DNA from: Mycobacterium sp. PS03-16
GTDB lineage: Bacteria > Actinomycetota > Actinomycetes > Mycobacteriales > Mycobacteriaceae
DNA: 64,000 nt
Assembly: GCF_004570325.1 (NCBI RefSeq)
Contig: NZ_SPQO01000001.1
Location: 271,214-335,213, forward strand
Direction: 5' to 3'
The notes under the pieces are model-generated. The model ran no database searches. It had not been told where the DNA came from and saw nothing but the letters and a program-made list of their open reading frames with translations. The translations under genes were made by a program, and so were the position numbers. Within the stretch, counting starts at the first letter, position 1. Every line of letters begins with the position of its first letter. Below, piece after piece: positions 43,291 to 51,113 of this stretch.

Positions 43291-44433
43291 ATGGCGGCGT
43301 CAGGGTTGATCGCGGTCGGCAGCGGCCCGGCCGGCCTGAGTGCGGCCGCCGCCTTCCGCAGGCACCATCCCGACCTGCCCGTGCAGATCCTCACCGCCGA
43401 TCCGGCGATGCCGTACGCGAAGCCGCCGCTGAGCAAGGACTTCCTGTGCGGCCGCGACCTCCGCGTCGACCTGCACCCGCGGGACTGGTTCGCCCGCCGC
43501 CGTCTCGAGCTGGTCCGCGGCATCACGGTCGAGCACCTCGACCCGGCCCGCCGGGAGGTGGTCACCCGCGGCGGCCGGCGTTACCCGTACTGGCACATCG
43601 TGCTGGCCCCGGGTGCCGCGCCGGTGCCCCTCGACGTCCCGGGTGCGCGGCACGCGCTGCACCTGCGGTCCTTCGCCGATGCGGTCGCGATCCGGATGAG
43701 CGCGCTACAGGCGGGGTCGGCGGTGGTGATCGGCGGCGGGTTGATCGGCTGCGAGGCGGCGGCGTGTCTGGCCGGCAACGGCATCACGACGACGATGGTG
43801 GCCGGCGAGCCCGTCCCGCTGTCGCGCCGCTTCGGCTTGGACGCAGGGGAGCGGATCGCAAAACTGTTGTCGGACTGCGGGGTCCGGTTCGTCGGGCCGG
43901 CCCGGGTGACGGAGGTGCGCGAGAACGGCGTGACGCTGCAGACGGGTGAGTCGCTCGACGGCGACCTCGTCGTCGCCGCGACCGGCGTCCGGCCCGACGC
44001 GCGGTTGGCCGAGGCCGCCGGCATCCACACGCAGGGTGGCCGCATCGTCGTCGACGAACACATGCACACCTCGGCGCCCAACGTGTTCGCCGCGGGTGAC
44101 GTCGTGCTCGCCCACAACGTCACCGCCGGGCGGGCCATCGCCACCGAACACTGGCGCGACGCCGCGGATCAGGGCGAGATCGCCGGCGACTCGGCGGCCG
44201 GATACCCGCAGGCGTGGGCGAAGGTGCCCGGCTTCTTCTGCGCCATCGGCGACGCCCGGCTCAAGTACCGCGGCTGGGGTGTGCCGCACGAACACTGCCG
44301 CATCGTCGACCACCGCGACGGGTTCACGGTCTGGTACGAGGCCGGGGGAGAGGTGGTCGGCGTGCTCAGCCTCAACGCCGACGACGACTACCGCCTCGGC
44401 GACGAACTGGTCCGCACGCACGCCCCGGCCTGA
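43291..44433 (+). CDS. FAD-dependent NAD(P)H:ferredoxin/rubredoxin reductase
   Basis: 380 residues from the ATG at 43291; a GTG at 43276 is an alternative. FAD-binding GSGPAGLSAA lies at 10-19, the NAD(P)H site VVIGGGLIGCEAA at 145-157, and the C-terminal FAD segment in TSAPNVFAAGDV. This is the architecture of ferredoxin and rubredoxin reductases feeding electrons to cytochromes P450 or hydroxylases. No ferredoxin gene adjoins. Divergent from marR. Confidence 0.88.
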   Translation: MAASGLIAVGSGPAGLSAAAAFRRHHPDLPVQILTADPAMPYAKPPLSKDFLCGRDLRVDLHPRDWFARRRLELVRGITVEHLDPARREVVTRGGRRYPYWHIVLAPGAAPVPLDVPGARHALHLRSFADAVAIRMSALQAGSAVVIGGGLIGCEAAACLAGNGITTTMVAGEPVPLSRRFGLDAGERIAKLLSDCGVRFVGPARVTEVRENGVTLQTGESLDGDLVVAATGVRPDARLAEAAGIHTQGGRIVVDEHMHTSAPNVFAAGDVVLAHNVTAGRAIATEHWRDAADQGEIAGDSAAGYPQAWAKVPGFFCAIGDARLKYRGWGVPHEHCRIVDHRDGFTVWYEAGGEVVGVLSLNADDDYRLGDELVRTHAPA

Positions 44434-44460
44434 CCGAGGTGTGACGGCCGCGTTCGACCC

Positions 44461-44487
44461 GGTGTGATGGCGGTCACATCGGAGTAC
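44461..44487 (+). promoter_or_regulatory. CRP-type site overlapping a SigF-like promoter
   Basis: TGTGA-N6-TCACA at 44463-44478 is a perfect match to the CRP-family consensus also used by mycobacterial Crp. It overlaps a candidate SigF promoter: GGTGT (44461-44465), 16-bp spacer, GAGTAC (44482-44487), compared with the mycobacterial GGTTT-N16-GGGTA(C/T). An AGGAGG site at 44508 and the ATG at 44521 follow. Confidence 0.65.
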
Positions 44488-44520
44488 CGTGAGGGCATCT
44501 CTCGATGAGGAGGCGATCCG

Positions 44521-44832
44521 ATGAAGGGTGCCCATCACGATCCGGCGGACCATTCCCGGACCTATCAACCGCACGCCGGTGAATCGATGATCGACACGCT
44601 GTGGTTCCCGGGCCTGATCCTGATCGCGCTCGGGGTCCTCGGGCTGGCGGCGATCGTGGCGTCGGCGGCCTATGGACACTCGCAGTACGTGTTGCCGCTG
44701 GCGCTGGTGACCGGCGCGGTGGTGACCGCGGGCGGCGGGCTGATCGCGCTGGAGCACCGCCGCGTGCTGCGCATCGAGAAGCTCTGGCAGACGGAGCATT
44801 CCGAGGCGCCGAGCCACCGCCACGCGGTCTGA
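44521..44832 (+). CDS. UsfY-like small membrane protein
   Basis: 103 residues, strong AGGAGG site. The N-terminus AHHDPADHSRTYQPHAGESM resembles the DPxDHxRTxxxHAGE opening of mycobacterial UsfY proteins. Two transmembrane helices follow (WFPGLILIALGVLGLAAIVAS and LPLALVTGAVVTAGGGLIAL), with a His-containing C-tail. UsfY is named for a gene near the sigF operon; its function is unknown. The SigF-like promoter upstream fits this assignment. Confidence 0.65.
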   Translation: MKGAHHDPADHSRTYQPHAGESMIDTLWFPGLILIALGVLGLAAIVASAAYGHSQYVLPLALVTGAVVTAGGGLIALEHRRVLRIEKLWQTEHSEAPSHRHAV

Positions 44833-44901
44833 CGGCCTGCCGGCGCGGCGCCGGCCGCGTATCTACAAGGTCTTGAGCCCTCCGGCGAGACCTCGATTCA
44901 C

Positions 44902-44970
44902 GGAGATTCGAATACTCCTGCGGCATCCACGGGTGATGCCAGACTGCCGTTCTGCCGTAAGCGCACTTAC
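44902..44970. promoter_or_regulatory. Two operator-like palindromes upstream of the symporter operon
   Basis: GTAAG-CGCA-CTTAC at 44957-44970 is a perfect inverted repeat 56 bp before the symporter start. At 44902-44918 the 8-bp palindrome ATTCGAAT is flanked by GGAG and ACTCC. The surrounding 194-bp gap (44833-45026) is less GC-rich than the genes and holds no ORF. Likely binding sites of an unidentified regulator. Confidence 0.45.
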
Positions 44971-45026
44971 CCGTGCGCGTGCTCAATGGCGAGCTCTGCT
45001 TCTTCCGCATGTCCCCAGGAGGCTGC

Positions 45027-46535
45027 GTGTTTCACCCGTCCAACCTCTCACCCGGTATCGGCTTCGCGCTGATGCTGGGTCTCGGCGCGTTCATGTTCGT
45101 CGTCGCCTTCACCGTCCGCTCAATGGTCAAGAACACCCATGACTTCGTGATCGCCGACCGGCGCATCGGTTTCGGCTTCGGCGTGGGTTCGGTGATCGCG
45201 GTGTGGACCTGGTCGATGGCCGTCATGATGTCGTCCGCGCAGGCCTTCACCTTCGGCATCTCGGGGCTGATCTGGTTCGTCGTCCCCAACGGCCTGGCCG
45301 TGATGGTGATGGTGCCGTTCGCGCTCAAGCTGCGCCGCCAGATGCCGGCCGGCTACACGATCGTCGAGTTCATCCGCGAACGCTTCCAGAACAAGCCCGC
45401 CACCACGGTGATGCTCGTCGCGATGCTGCTCGGACTGCTCGCCGAGATCTTCATCAATCTGTTCGGCGTCGTACTCGTCACCGGTGTGGTGTTCGGGATC
45501 AAACCGACCGTGGTCCTGATCGTCACGCTCGCCACCGTCACCGTGTACTCGTACTTCGGCGGCCTGTGGACCTCGGCGATCACCGCCACCTTCAACACGC
45601 TGCTCATCACGGTCCCCGCCGCGATCGTCGTGCTCTACGTGTTGCAGAAGGTCGGCGGGCCCGACGCCGTCTTCCAGCGCGTCGACGCCGCAGGGCCGAA
45701 CACGCTCAACGCCTTCGACGGCTCGGCCGCCGCGGGCTTCGGCATCTCGCTGGCGCTGGGCCTGCTCGCGTCGACCATGGCCGATCAGACGTTCTGGCAG
45801 AAGGCGTGGGCCCTCAAGCCCGCCACGATGGGCCGGACCTTCGTGTGGGCGGGCCTGTGGTTCTACCCGATCCCGATCGCGATGGGTCTGCTCGGCCTGG
45901 TCGCGCTGGCCTACGGGGTCAACGCCTCCGATCTCGGCGACGCCGGGCCGGGCGGCGTCGGTCCGTACGTCGTGAGCAACCTCGGGCTGCCGGTCATCCT
46001 GGTGGCGCTCTACGTGCTCATCATCCTCAACGCCTGCTATTCGACGATCGACGGCGCGTTCTCGGCGCTGTCCTCGGTGGTGGCCGTCGACATCCTCAAG
46101 CGCGCCAAACCCGACATCGCGCCCAAGGCGCTGTTCCGGTACACCAAGGCGTCGATCATCGTCGCCGGTGTCATCGGCGGGATCGTGGTCAGCTCGGGCA
46201 TCGACTACGTCGAGCTGGTCAACACCGTCTACTTCATCAAGGCCGCGTTGATCATTCCGCTCGGCCTGGCGATCTTCTGGAAACGCATGACCTCGACCGC
46301 CTTCGTCACCAGCCTCGTGCTGGCGATCGCGGTCGGCTACCCCGTCCGTGAGTTCGTCGGCGAACTCCCCGGCATCATCACCCTGGAGGCGATTTCACTC
46401 GTGGCCGCCGTCGGCATCAGCCTGCTGTCCAAGCAATCATTCGATTACGCGTCACTTCGGTCGCGTGGCGGAGCCTTGTCCGAGGACAAGCGGAAAGCCG
46501 CGGCGCTGGACGCAGATCTGGACCCGGTCGGATGA
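45027..46535 (+). CDS. Sodium/solute symporter (SSS family)
   Basis: 502 residues from the GTG at 45027, six bases after AGGAGG; earlier ORF starts lack such a site. About thirteen transmembrane helices. The SSS pattern is visible in DFVIADRRIGFGFGVGSVIAVWTWS, FGGLWTSAITATFNTLL and LASTMADQTFWQKAWALKP. Imports a small organic substrate with Na+. It heads a four-gene operon with a small membrane subunit and two flavin monooxygenases, so it probably brings in the monooxygenases' substrate. Confidence 0.88.
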   Translation: MFHPSNLSPGIGFALMLGLGAFMFVVAFTVRSMVKNTHDFVIADRRIGFGFGVGSVIAVWTWSMAVMMSSAQAFTFGISGLIWFVVPNGLAVMVMVPFALKLRRQMPAGYTIVEFIRERFQNKPATTVMLVAMLLGLLAEIFINLFGVVLVTGVVFGIKPTVVLIVTLATVTVYSYFGGLWTSAITATFNTLLITVPAAIVVLYVLQKVGGPDAVFQRVDAAGPNTLNAFDGSAAAGFGISLALGLLASTMADQTFWQKAWALKPATMGRTFVWAGLWFYPIPIAMGLLGLVALAYGVNASDLGDAGPGGVGPYVVSNLGLPVILVALYVLIILNACYSTIDGAFSALSSVVAVDILKRAKPDIAPKALFRYTKASIIVAGVIGGIVVSSGIDYVELVNTVYFIKAALIIPLGLAIFWKRMTSTAFVTSLVLAIAVGYPVREFVGELPGIITLEAISLVAAVGISLLSKQSFDYASLRSRGGALSEDKRKAAALDADLDPVG

Positions 46536-46861
46536 TCGCGTTCTGGATCGCCGTCACCGTCGGCACCGTGGTCGGCGTCGCCTACGTCGCGCTGGGCATC
46601 CAGGCGTTCTTCCGGGTGCGCCGCGACGTGCTCGCGCTGGCCGCCTCGGGGGAGACCGCGGACCTGGACGTCGCGGCTCTCGAGGCCAGCGACGCGGGAT
46701 CGTTCAGCTGGAAGGCGCTCGGCGCCGTCGTCGTGTCGACGTCGGTGATCGCACTGCTCGGGGTGAGCCCGGTGTTCTGGTATCTGCCCGCCATCCTCGC
46801 GATCGGCTCGGCCCTCGCCGTCATCGCGGCCTTCCTCATCGACCGCAGGAGCGCAGTGTGA
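46532..46861 (+). CDS. Small membrane protein partnered with the symporter
   Basis: 109 residues with one N-terminal helix (FWIAVTVGTVVGVAYVALGI) and two C-terminal helices after a polar loop. It overlaps the symporter stop by 4 bp and the next start by 4 bp. Some SSS transporters have such small accessory subunits; the function is not recognised from sequence. Confidence 0.78.
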   Translation: MIAFWIAVTVGTVVGVAYVALGIQAFFRVRRDVLALAASGETADLDVAALEASDAGSFSWKALGAVVVSTSVIALLGVSPVFWYLPAILAIGSALAVIAAFLIDRRSAV

Positions 46862-48177
46862 CCACGAAGAAGATGCACCTGCTGGGTTTCGTCCAGCACG
46901 GCGTGATGAACCACGCCTCCACCATGTGGGCGCATCCGCGCGACAAGGTCGGCTACCACTGGTCGCGACCGGAGTTCTGGCGGGACCTCGGCCGCACCAT
47001 GGAGCGCGGTCTGTTCGACGCCATGTTCATCGCCGACGAGCTCGCGCCCTACACCACCTACAAGGGCAGCTCCGACCCGGTGGTGAAGTACGCCGGCCAG
47101 TGCCCGGTGCACGAGCCGGCCAGCCTGGTGCCGATCATCGGGGCGTTCACCGAACACCTCGGCATCGGCATCACGCTGTCGACGTCGTTCGTGCCGCCGT
47201 ACATGATGGCGCGGCACCTCTCGACGCTCGACCACCTGACGGGTGGCCGCGTCGGCTGGAACATCGTCACCTCGTACTCGAAGAGCGAGTTCCAGGCGAT
47301 GGGCAAGGAGAACCTCACGCCGCGCGACAAGCGCTACGAGGTGGTCGAGGAGTACATGCAGCTGCTCTACCAGCTGTGGGACTCCTGGGACGACGACGCG
47401 ATCGTCTACGACCGCGAGAACGGGGTGTTCGCCGACCCGGCCAAGGTCCGCGAGATCGACTTCCAGGGCGAGTTCTTCCGGTCGAAGGGTCGTCACTTCG
47501 TCGCGCCGTCGCCGCAGCGCCGACCGGTGCTCTGGCAGGCCGGTTCCTCGGATCAGGGCCGCGAATTCGCCTCCAAGCATGCCGAATCGGTGTTCGGCAT
47601 CTTCCCGACGCCCAAGAGCATGCGCGCCTACGCCGACGACATCCGCACTCGCGCCGACAACCACGGCCGCGATCCGGAGTCGGTGAAGCTGATCTACGGC
47701 CTGCAGACCGTCATCGACCGGGACAAGTCCCGCGCCAACGACCGCTACGCGGAATTCGTCGAGAAGGTGCAGGTCGAGAGCGCGCTCGGAATCCTGTCCG
47801 GCCACACGGGTTTCGACTTCTCGACGCTGGGTCTGGACGACAATGTCGTCGACGCCGATGTCCAGGGCATCCGGGGGCTGTTCGATGCGATCCTCGAGGC
47901 CAAGGACGGCGCACCGGTGACCGTGCGGGAGGCCGCACAGATCTACGGCGTGTCGATGGGTGCGCCGGTCGCGGTCGGCACTCCGTCGGATGTGGCCGAT
48001 CAGATGGAGCAGTACATCGACGAAGGCGATTGCAACGGCTTCATGATGCTGGCCACCGACACGCCGGGCTGCTTCAACGACATGACCGAGCTGCTCGTAC
48101 CGGAACTACAGCGCCGCGGCCGGTTCCGCACCCGCTATCCCGGCACCACGCTGCGCGAGAGTCTGCAGGAGTACTGA
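46858..48177 (+). CDS. NtaA/DmoA-family flavin monooxygenase (first of tandem pair)
   Basis: 439 residues, GTG start with AGGAG five bases upstream, overlapping the previous stop. A class C flavin-dependent monooxygenase of the NtaA/SnaA/DmoA/SoxA type: HLLGFVQHGVMNHASTMW, LFDAMFIADELAPY, HLSTLDHLTGGRVGWNIVTSYS, and RPVLWQAGSSDQGREFA. Such enzymes use FMNH2 from a separate reductase to oxidise C-N or C-S bonds of nitrilotriacetate, dimethyl sulfide and similar compounds. The substrate is unknown. Confidence 0.9.
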   Translation: MTTKKMHLLGFVQHGVMNHASTMWAHPRDKVGYHWSRPEFWRDLGRTMERGLFDAMFIADELAPYTTYKGSSDPVVKYAGQCPVHEPASLVPIIGAFTEHLGIGITLSTSFVPPYMMARHLSTLDHLTGGRVGWNIVTSYSKSEFQAMGKENLTPRDKRYEVVEEYMQLLYQLWDSWDDDAIVYDRENGVFADPAKVREIDFQGEFFRSKGRHFVAPSPQRRPVLWQAGSSDQGREFASKHAESVFGIFPTPKSMRAYADDIRTRADNHGRDPESVKLIYGLQTVIDRDKSRANDRYAEFVEKVQVESALGILSGHTGFDFSTLGLDDNVVDADVQGIRGLFDAILEAKDGAPVTVREAAQIYGVSMGAPVAVGTPSDVADQMEQYIDEGDCNGFMMLATDTPGCFNDMTELLVPELQRRGRFRTRYPGTTLRESLQEY

Positions 48178-49488
48178 TTGCGCAAGGCTCACTTTCTGGC
48201 GTTCATGCAGCACGGGGTCAGCAGTCACTCCGTCGGCATGTGGCGGCACCCGCTGGACAAGGTCGGCTGGGACTACGCCTCGCCGCCGTACTGGCAGCAC
48301 CTGGCGCGGACCCTGGAGCGGGGCCTGTTCGACGCCGTGTTCCTGGCCGACGAACTGGCGCCGTACAACTCGTTCGAGGACAGCAGCGACAACACCATCC
48401 GCTACGCCGTGCAGGCGCCGACCCATGAGCCGGCGGCGCTGACGCCGATCATCACCGGCGCGACCTCACATCTGGGCGTCGGCATCACGCTGTCGACGGC
48501 GTTCGAGCACCCGTACTCGATGGCGCGACGGCTCTCGACGTTCGACCACCTCTCCGGTGGGCGGATCGCGTGGAACATCGTCGGGTCATACTCGCCGTCG
48601 GAGTTCGCCGCGTATGGCCAGGAAATGCCGGACCGCTCGATCCGCTACGAGCGCATCGCCGAGTACGTCGACCTGTGCTGCCGGCTATGGGATTCGTGGC
48701 AACCGGATGCGATCGTCGCCGACCGGGAGACCGGGATCTACGCGCACCCGGAGAAAGTCCGCGAGGTCGTCTTCGAGGGCAAGCACTTCCGCTGCCGCGC
48801 ACGGCACTTCGTTGCGCCGTCGCCGCAGGGGCGGCCCGTGCTGTGGCAGGCCGGCGCCAGCGAGGAGGGCCGCCGATTCGCGGCGTCGACCGCCGAGGCG
48901 ATCTTCGCGATCCAGCCGACCGTCGCGTCGATGCGCGCGTACTCCGACGACATCCGCGGCCGGGTCGCCGCGGCGGGCCGCAACCCGGACACCGTGAAGT
49001 TGTACTACGGCGCCCAGGTCATCGTCGGCGCCACGGAGGCGGAGGCCGAGGAGAAGGCCGACCTCCTGCGGTCGCTGCTGCGGCCCGAGGCGTCGTTGGC
49101 GATGCTGTCCGGACAGCTCGGCGTGGATTTCTCGCGTTTCGACCCGTCGGCGCCGCTCGAGTCGATTCCGGTACCGGGGATTCAAGGCGTCAAGGACGCG
49201 CTGGTCGCCACGGGCGCCGGGGAGGCGGTGACGGTGGCCGAGGCCGCCGACATCTACTCGTTCCGGTTCTCCATGCCTCAGGTGATCGGGACACCGGCGA
49301 CCGTCGCCGACCAGCTCGAGGTGTTCCTCGACGATGGCGGCGCCGACGGCTTCATGCTGCTCGCGACGTATACGCCGGGCTGCTTCGAGGAGTTCGTCGA
49401 CTCGGTCGTCCCGGAGCTGCAGCGGCGCGGCCGGTACCGCACCCGCTACCCGGGTGCGACGTTGCGGGACAACATCGCCGGCGACTGA
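48178..49488 (+). CDS. NtaA/DmoA-family flavin monooxygenase (second of tandem pair)
   Basis: 436 residues. The TTG at 48178 directly follows the stop of the first copy. It is paralogous throughout: FLAFMQHGVSSHSVGMW, LFDAVFLADELAPYNSF, RLSTFDHLSGGRIAWNIVGSYS, RPVLWQAGASEEGRRFA, and a C-terminal ELQRRGRYRTRYPGATLRDN matching ELQRRGRFRTRYPGTTLRES. The two may form a hetero-oligomer or oxidise related substrates in sequence. No FMN reductase gene is in this cluster. Confidence 0.9.
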   Translation: MRKAHFLAFMQHGVSSHSVGMWRHPLDKVGWDYASPPYWQHLARTLERGLFDAVFLADELAPYNSFEDSSDNTIRYAVQAPTHEPAALTPIITGATSHLGVGITLSTAFEHPYSMARRLSTFDHLSGGRIAWNIVGSYSPSEFAAYGQEMPDRSIRYERIAEYVDLCCRLWDSWQPDAIVADRETGIYAHPEKVREVVFEGKHFRCRARHFVAPSPQGRPVLWQAGASEEGRRFAASTAEAIFAIQPTVASMRAYSDDIRGRVAAAGRNPDTVKLYYGAQVIVGATEAEAEEKADLLRSLLRPEASLAMLSGQLGVDFSRFDPSAPLESIPVPGIQGVKDALVATGAGEAVTVAEAADIYSFRFSMPQVIGTPATVADQLEVFLDDGGADGFMLLATYTPGCFEEFVDSVVPELQRRGRYRTRYPGATLRDNIAGD

Positions 49489-49578
49489 CGTGCCACGGCC
49501 ACGACGGCGGCGGTGAGACGCGTCGGCGCTGAACGGTCGGCCCCGCCCGCGAGTGAGTAGCCATGGTCGCGATTCGGC

Positions 49579-49611
49579 GGCCGCGACGACCGTGAGCGCT
49601 ATCTCGCGGCC
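49579..49611. terminator. Hairpin between convergent monooxygenase and TetR genes
   Basis: GGCCGCGA (49579-49586) pairs perfectly with TCGCGGCC (49604-49611) over a 17-base loop in the 135-bp convergent gap. Probable terminator for both directions. Confidence 0.5.
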
Positions 49612-49623
49612 AGGGCGAGGAGG

Positions 49624-50214
49624 CTACGGCCGGAAGCCCGCCAGCAGCGAGCGCACACCCAACTGCCACCGCCGCTCGACCGACCGCGGTGACGTCCCCA
49701 GCCAGCAGCCGGCCTCCTGCACGGCCAGCCCTTTGGCCAACGCCAGCAGCACGTGCGCGATGTCGACAGCGTCCCCGGCCAGCGCGCCGTCGTCGAGGCA
49801 GCGCTGGATGCGGCCGAGGAAGATGTCGCGCACCGACTCGCCGGCCGCCAGCTCCTCGGGCCCCGGGTCGAAGTCGGCGAACGGCCGCGAGAACATCACC
49901 TGCGCCAGCCGCGACGACTCCAGGCAGAACCGGCGGAACACCGGGACCAACGCCTCCACGTCGGCGATCGGGTCGTCGGTCACCGGCACCTCGGCCAGCG
50001 CCGCGTCGAGCAGCCGGAAGCCCTCGAAGAAGATCGCCCGCACCAGCCCGGCCTTGTCGTCGAACAGCTCGTACACCGCCGGCACCGACGTCCCGGCCCG
50101 CTCGGCGACCCGGCGGGTGGTCAGCCGCGAGATGCCCTCCTCGTTGAGCGTCGCGACGGCGACCTCCAGCAGCCGGTCCCGCAGCTCGGGGGTGCGCTGC
50201 TTGGCCCTCGGCAC
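49624..50214 (-). CDS. TetR/AcrR family transcriptional regulator
   Basis: 196 residues, GTG start. HTH at about 10-56 (RLLEVAVATLNEEGISRLTTRRVAERAGTSVPAVYELFDDKAGLV), then a ligand domain ending in a conserved GCWLGTSPRSVERRWQLGV. It begins 3 bp after the crotonase stop, in one operon with it. The clean palindrome upstream of the crotonase (50954) is its likely operator. Confidence 0.9.
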   Translation of the reverse strand: MPRAKQRTPELRDRLLEVAVATLNEEGISRLTTRRVAERAGTSVPAVYELFDDKAGLVRAIFFEGFRLLDAALAEVPVTDDPIADVEALVPVFRRFCLESSRLAQVMFSRPFADFDPGPEELAAGESVRDIFLGRIQRCLDDGALAGDAVDIAHVLLALAKGLAVQEAGCWLGTSPRSVERRWQLGVRSLLAGFRP

Positions 50215-50217
50215 GGG

Positions 50218-50916
50218 CTAGCCGCCGAACTCCGTTGCCAGCCCGTCGATTCCGGCGCGGATCGCCTTCAGGGCCTCGTCGCGGGCTTTGAGCTTGCTGG
50301 CCACATGGGCGTTGAGGTGCAGGGCGGCCGCCGCCTCGGCCGCGACCTCCTGCGCGCGGGTCAGCACAGCGTCCTGTTCGACGACCTCGTCGAGCCAGCC
50401 GCCGGCGATCGCCGCGTCACCGACGAATGTCGCCGCCATCGAGATACCCCGCTGAAACGCCGCCCGCGTCAGGCGCATCCGCATGATCTCGATCGCCGCG
50501 ATCGGCAGCGTCATCCCGATCGCCACCTCGTTGGCCTGGCAGCGGGCCCGCGGCGAGCCGATCCGGTGATCGCCCGACAGCAGCAGGAATGAGCCCATCG
50601 CGATCGCCGGACCCGTCGCGGCCATCACGACCGGCTTGGGAAACGTCAGGCAGCGCAACGACAACTCGAACCCGCCGGCCAGCATGCCGAGTGCGGCCTG
50701 CGCGTCACCCGAGGCGAACACCGCGAGGTCGAACCCACCGCTGAACAGCTTCTGGTTCCCGGCCAGCACCACGCACTTCGACTCGTCCTTCTCGGCGCGG
50801 TCGAACGCCTCGTTGAGATTGGCCTGCATGGCCGGCGACAGCACGTTGGCCTTGCCGTCGTCCATCGTGATGGTCGCGACCGAGTCGGTCAGGTCGTAGG
50901 TCACCGTGCTGCTCAT
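50218..50916 (-). CDS. Crotonase (enoyl-CoA hydratase/isomerase) family protein, EchA3-like
   Basis: 232 residues with the crotonase fold: TITMDDGKANVLSPAM, the oxyanion-hole segment LFSGGFDLAVF, AIAMGSFLLLSGDHRIG and QANEVAIGM. At the position of the first catalytic Glu of rat enoyl-CoA hydratase (GGGCEL) this protein has Phe110 (AMGSFL), while the second Glu (Glu130 in ANEVAIG) is kept. A standard hydratase reaction is therefore doubtful. It resembles mycobacterial EchA3, which lies beside recBCD in M. tuberculosis, whereas here it is about 10 kb away. Co-transcribed with TetR. Confidence 0.85.
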   Translation of the reverse strand: MSSTVTYDLTDSVATITMDDGKANVLSPAMQANLNEAFDRAEKDESKCVVLAGNQKLFSGGFDLAVFASGDAQAALGMLAGGFELSLRCLTFPKPVVMAATGPAIAMGSFLLLSGDHRIGSPRARCQANEVAIGMTLPIAAIEIMRMRLTRAAFQRGISMAATFVGDAAIAGGWLDEVVEQDAVLTRAQEVAAEAAAALHLNAHVASKLKARDEALKAIRAGIDGLATEFGG

Positions 50917-50953
50917 CGACTCTCCTTCGAGTGGGGCACTCAGTCGAGAGCGA

Positions 50954-50973
50954 TGTTACGTAACAGCGTTACG
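50954..50973 (-). promoter_or_regulatory. TetR-type operator upstream of crotonase/tetR operon
   Basis: TGTTACGTAACA (50954-50965) is a perfect 12-bp palindrome, followed by a further half-site CGTTACG (50967-50973), so GTTAC/GTAAC occurs three times in 20 bp. It lies 38 bp before the crotonase start. Most likely the autoregulatory site of the TetR protein encoded in the same operon. Confidence 0.65.
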
Positions 50974-51113
50974 AAAGCCAAGGCCCTCCGCGTCGGCGGA
51001 AACCCGGCACAGCTAAGAACCGGGAATTCACGCAGCTCTTGTGTCGTCAATGACCTGCGCGAACGATTGCGGATCGGCCATCGCCGACACCGCGGAAACC
51101 TAGACTTCCGCTC

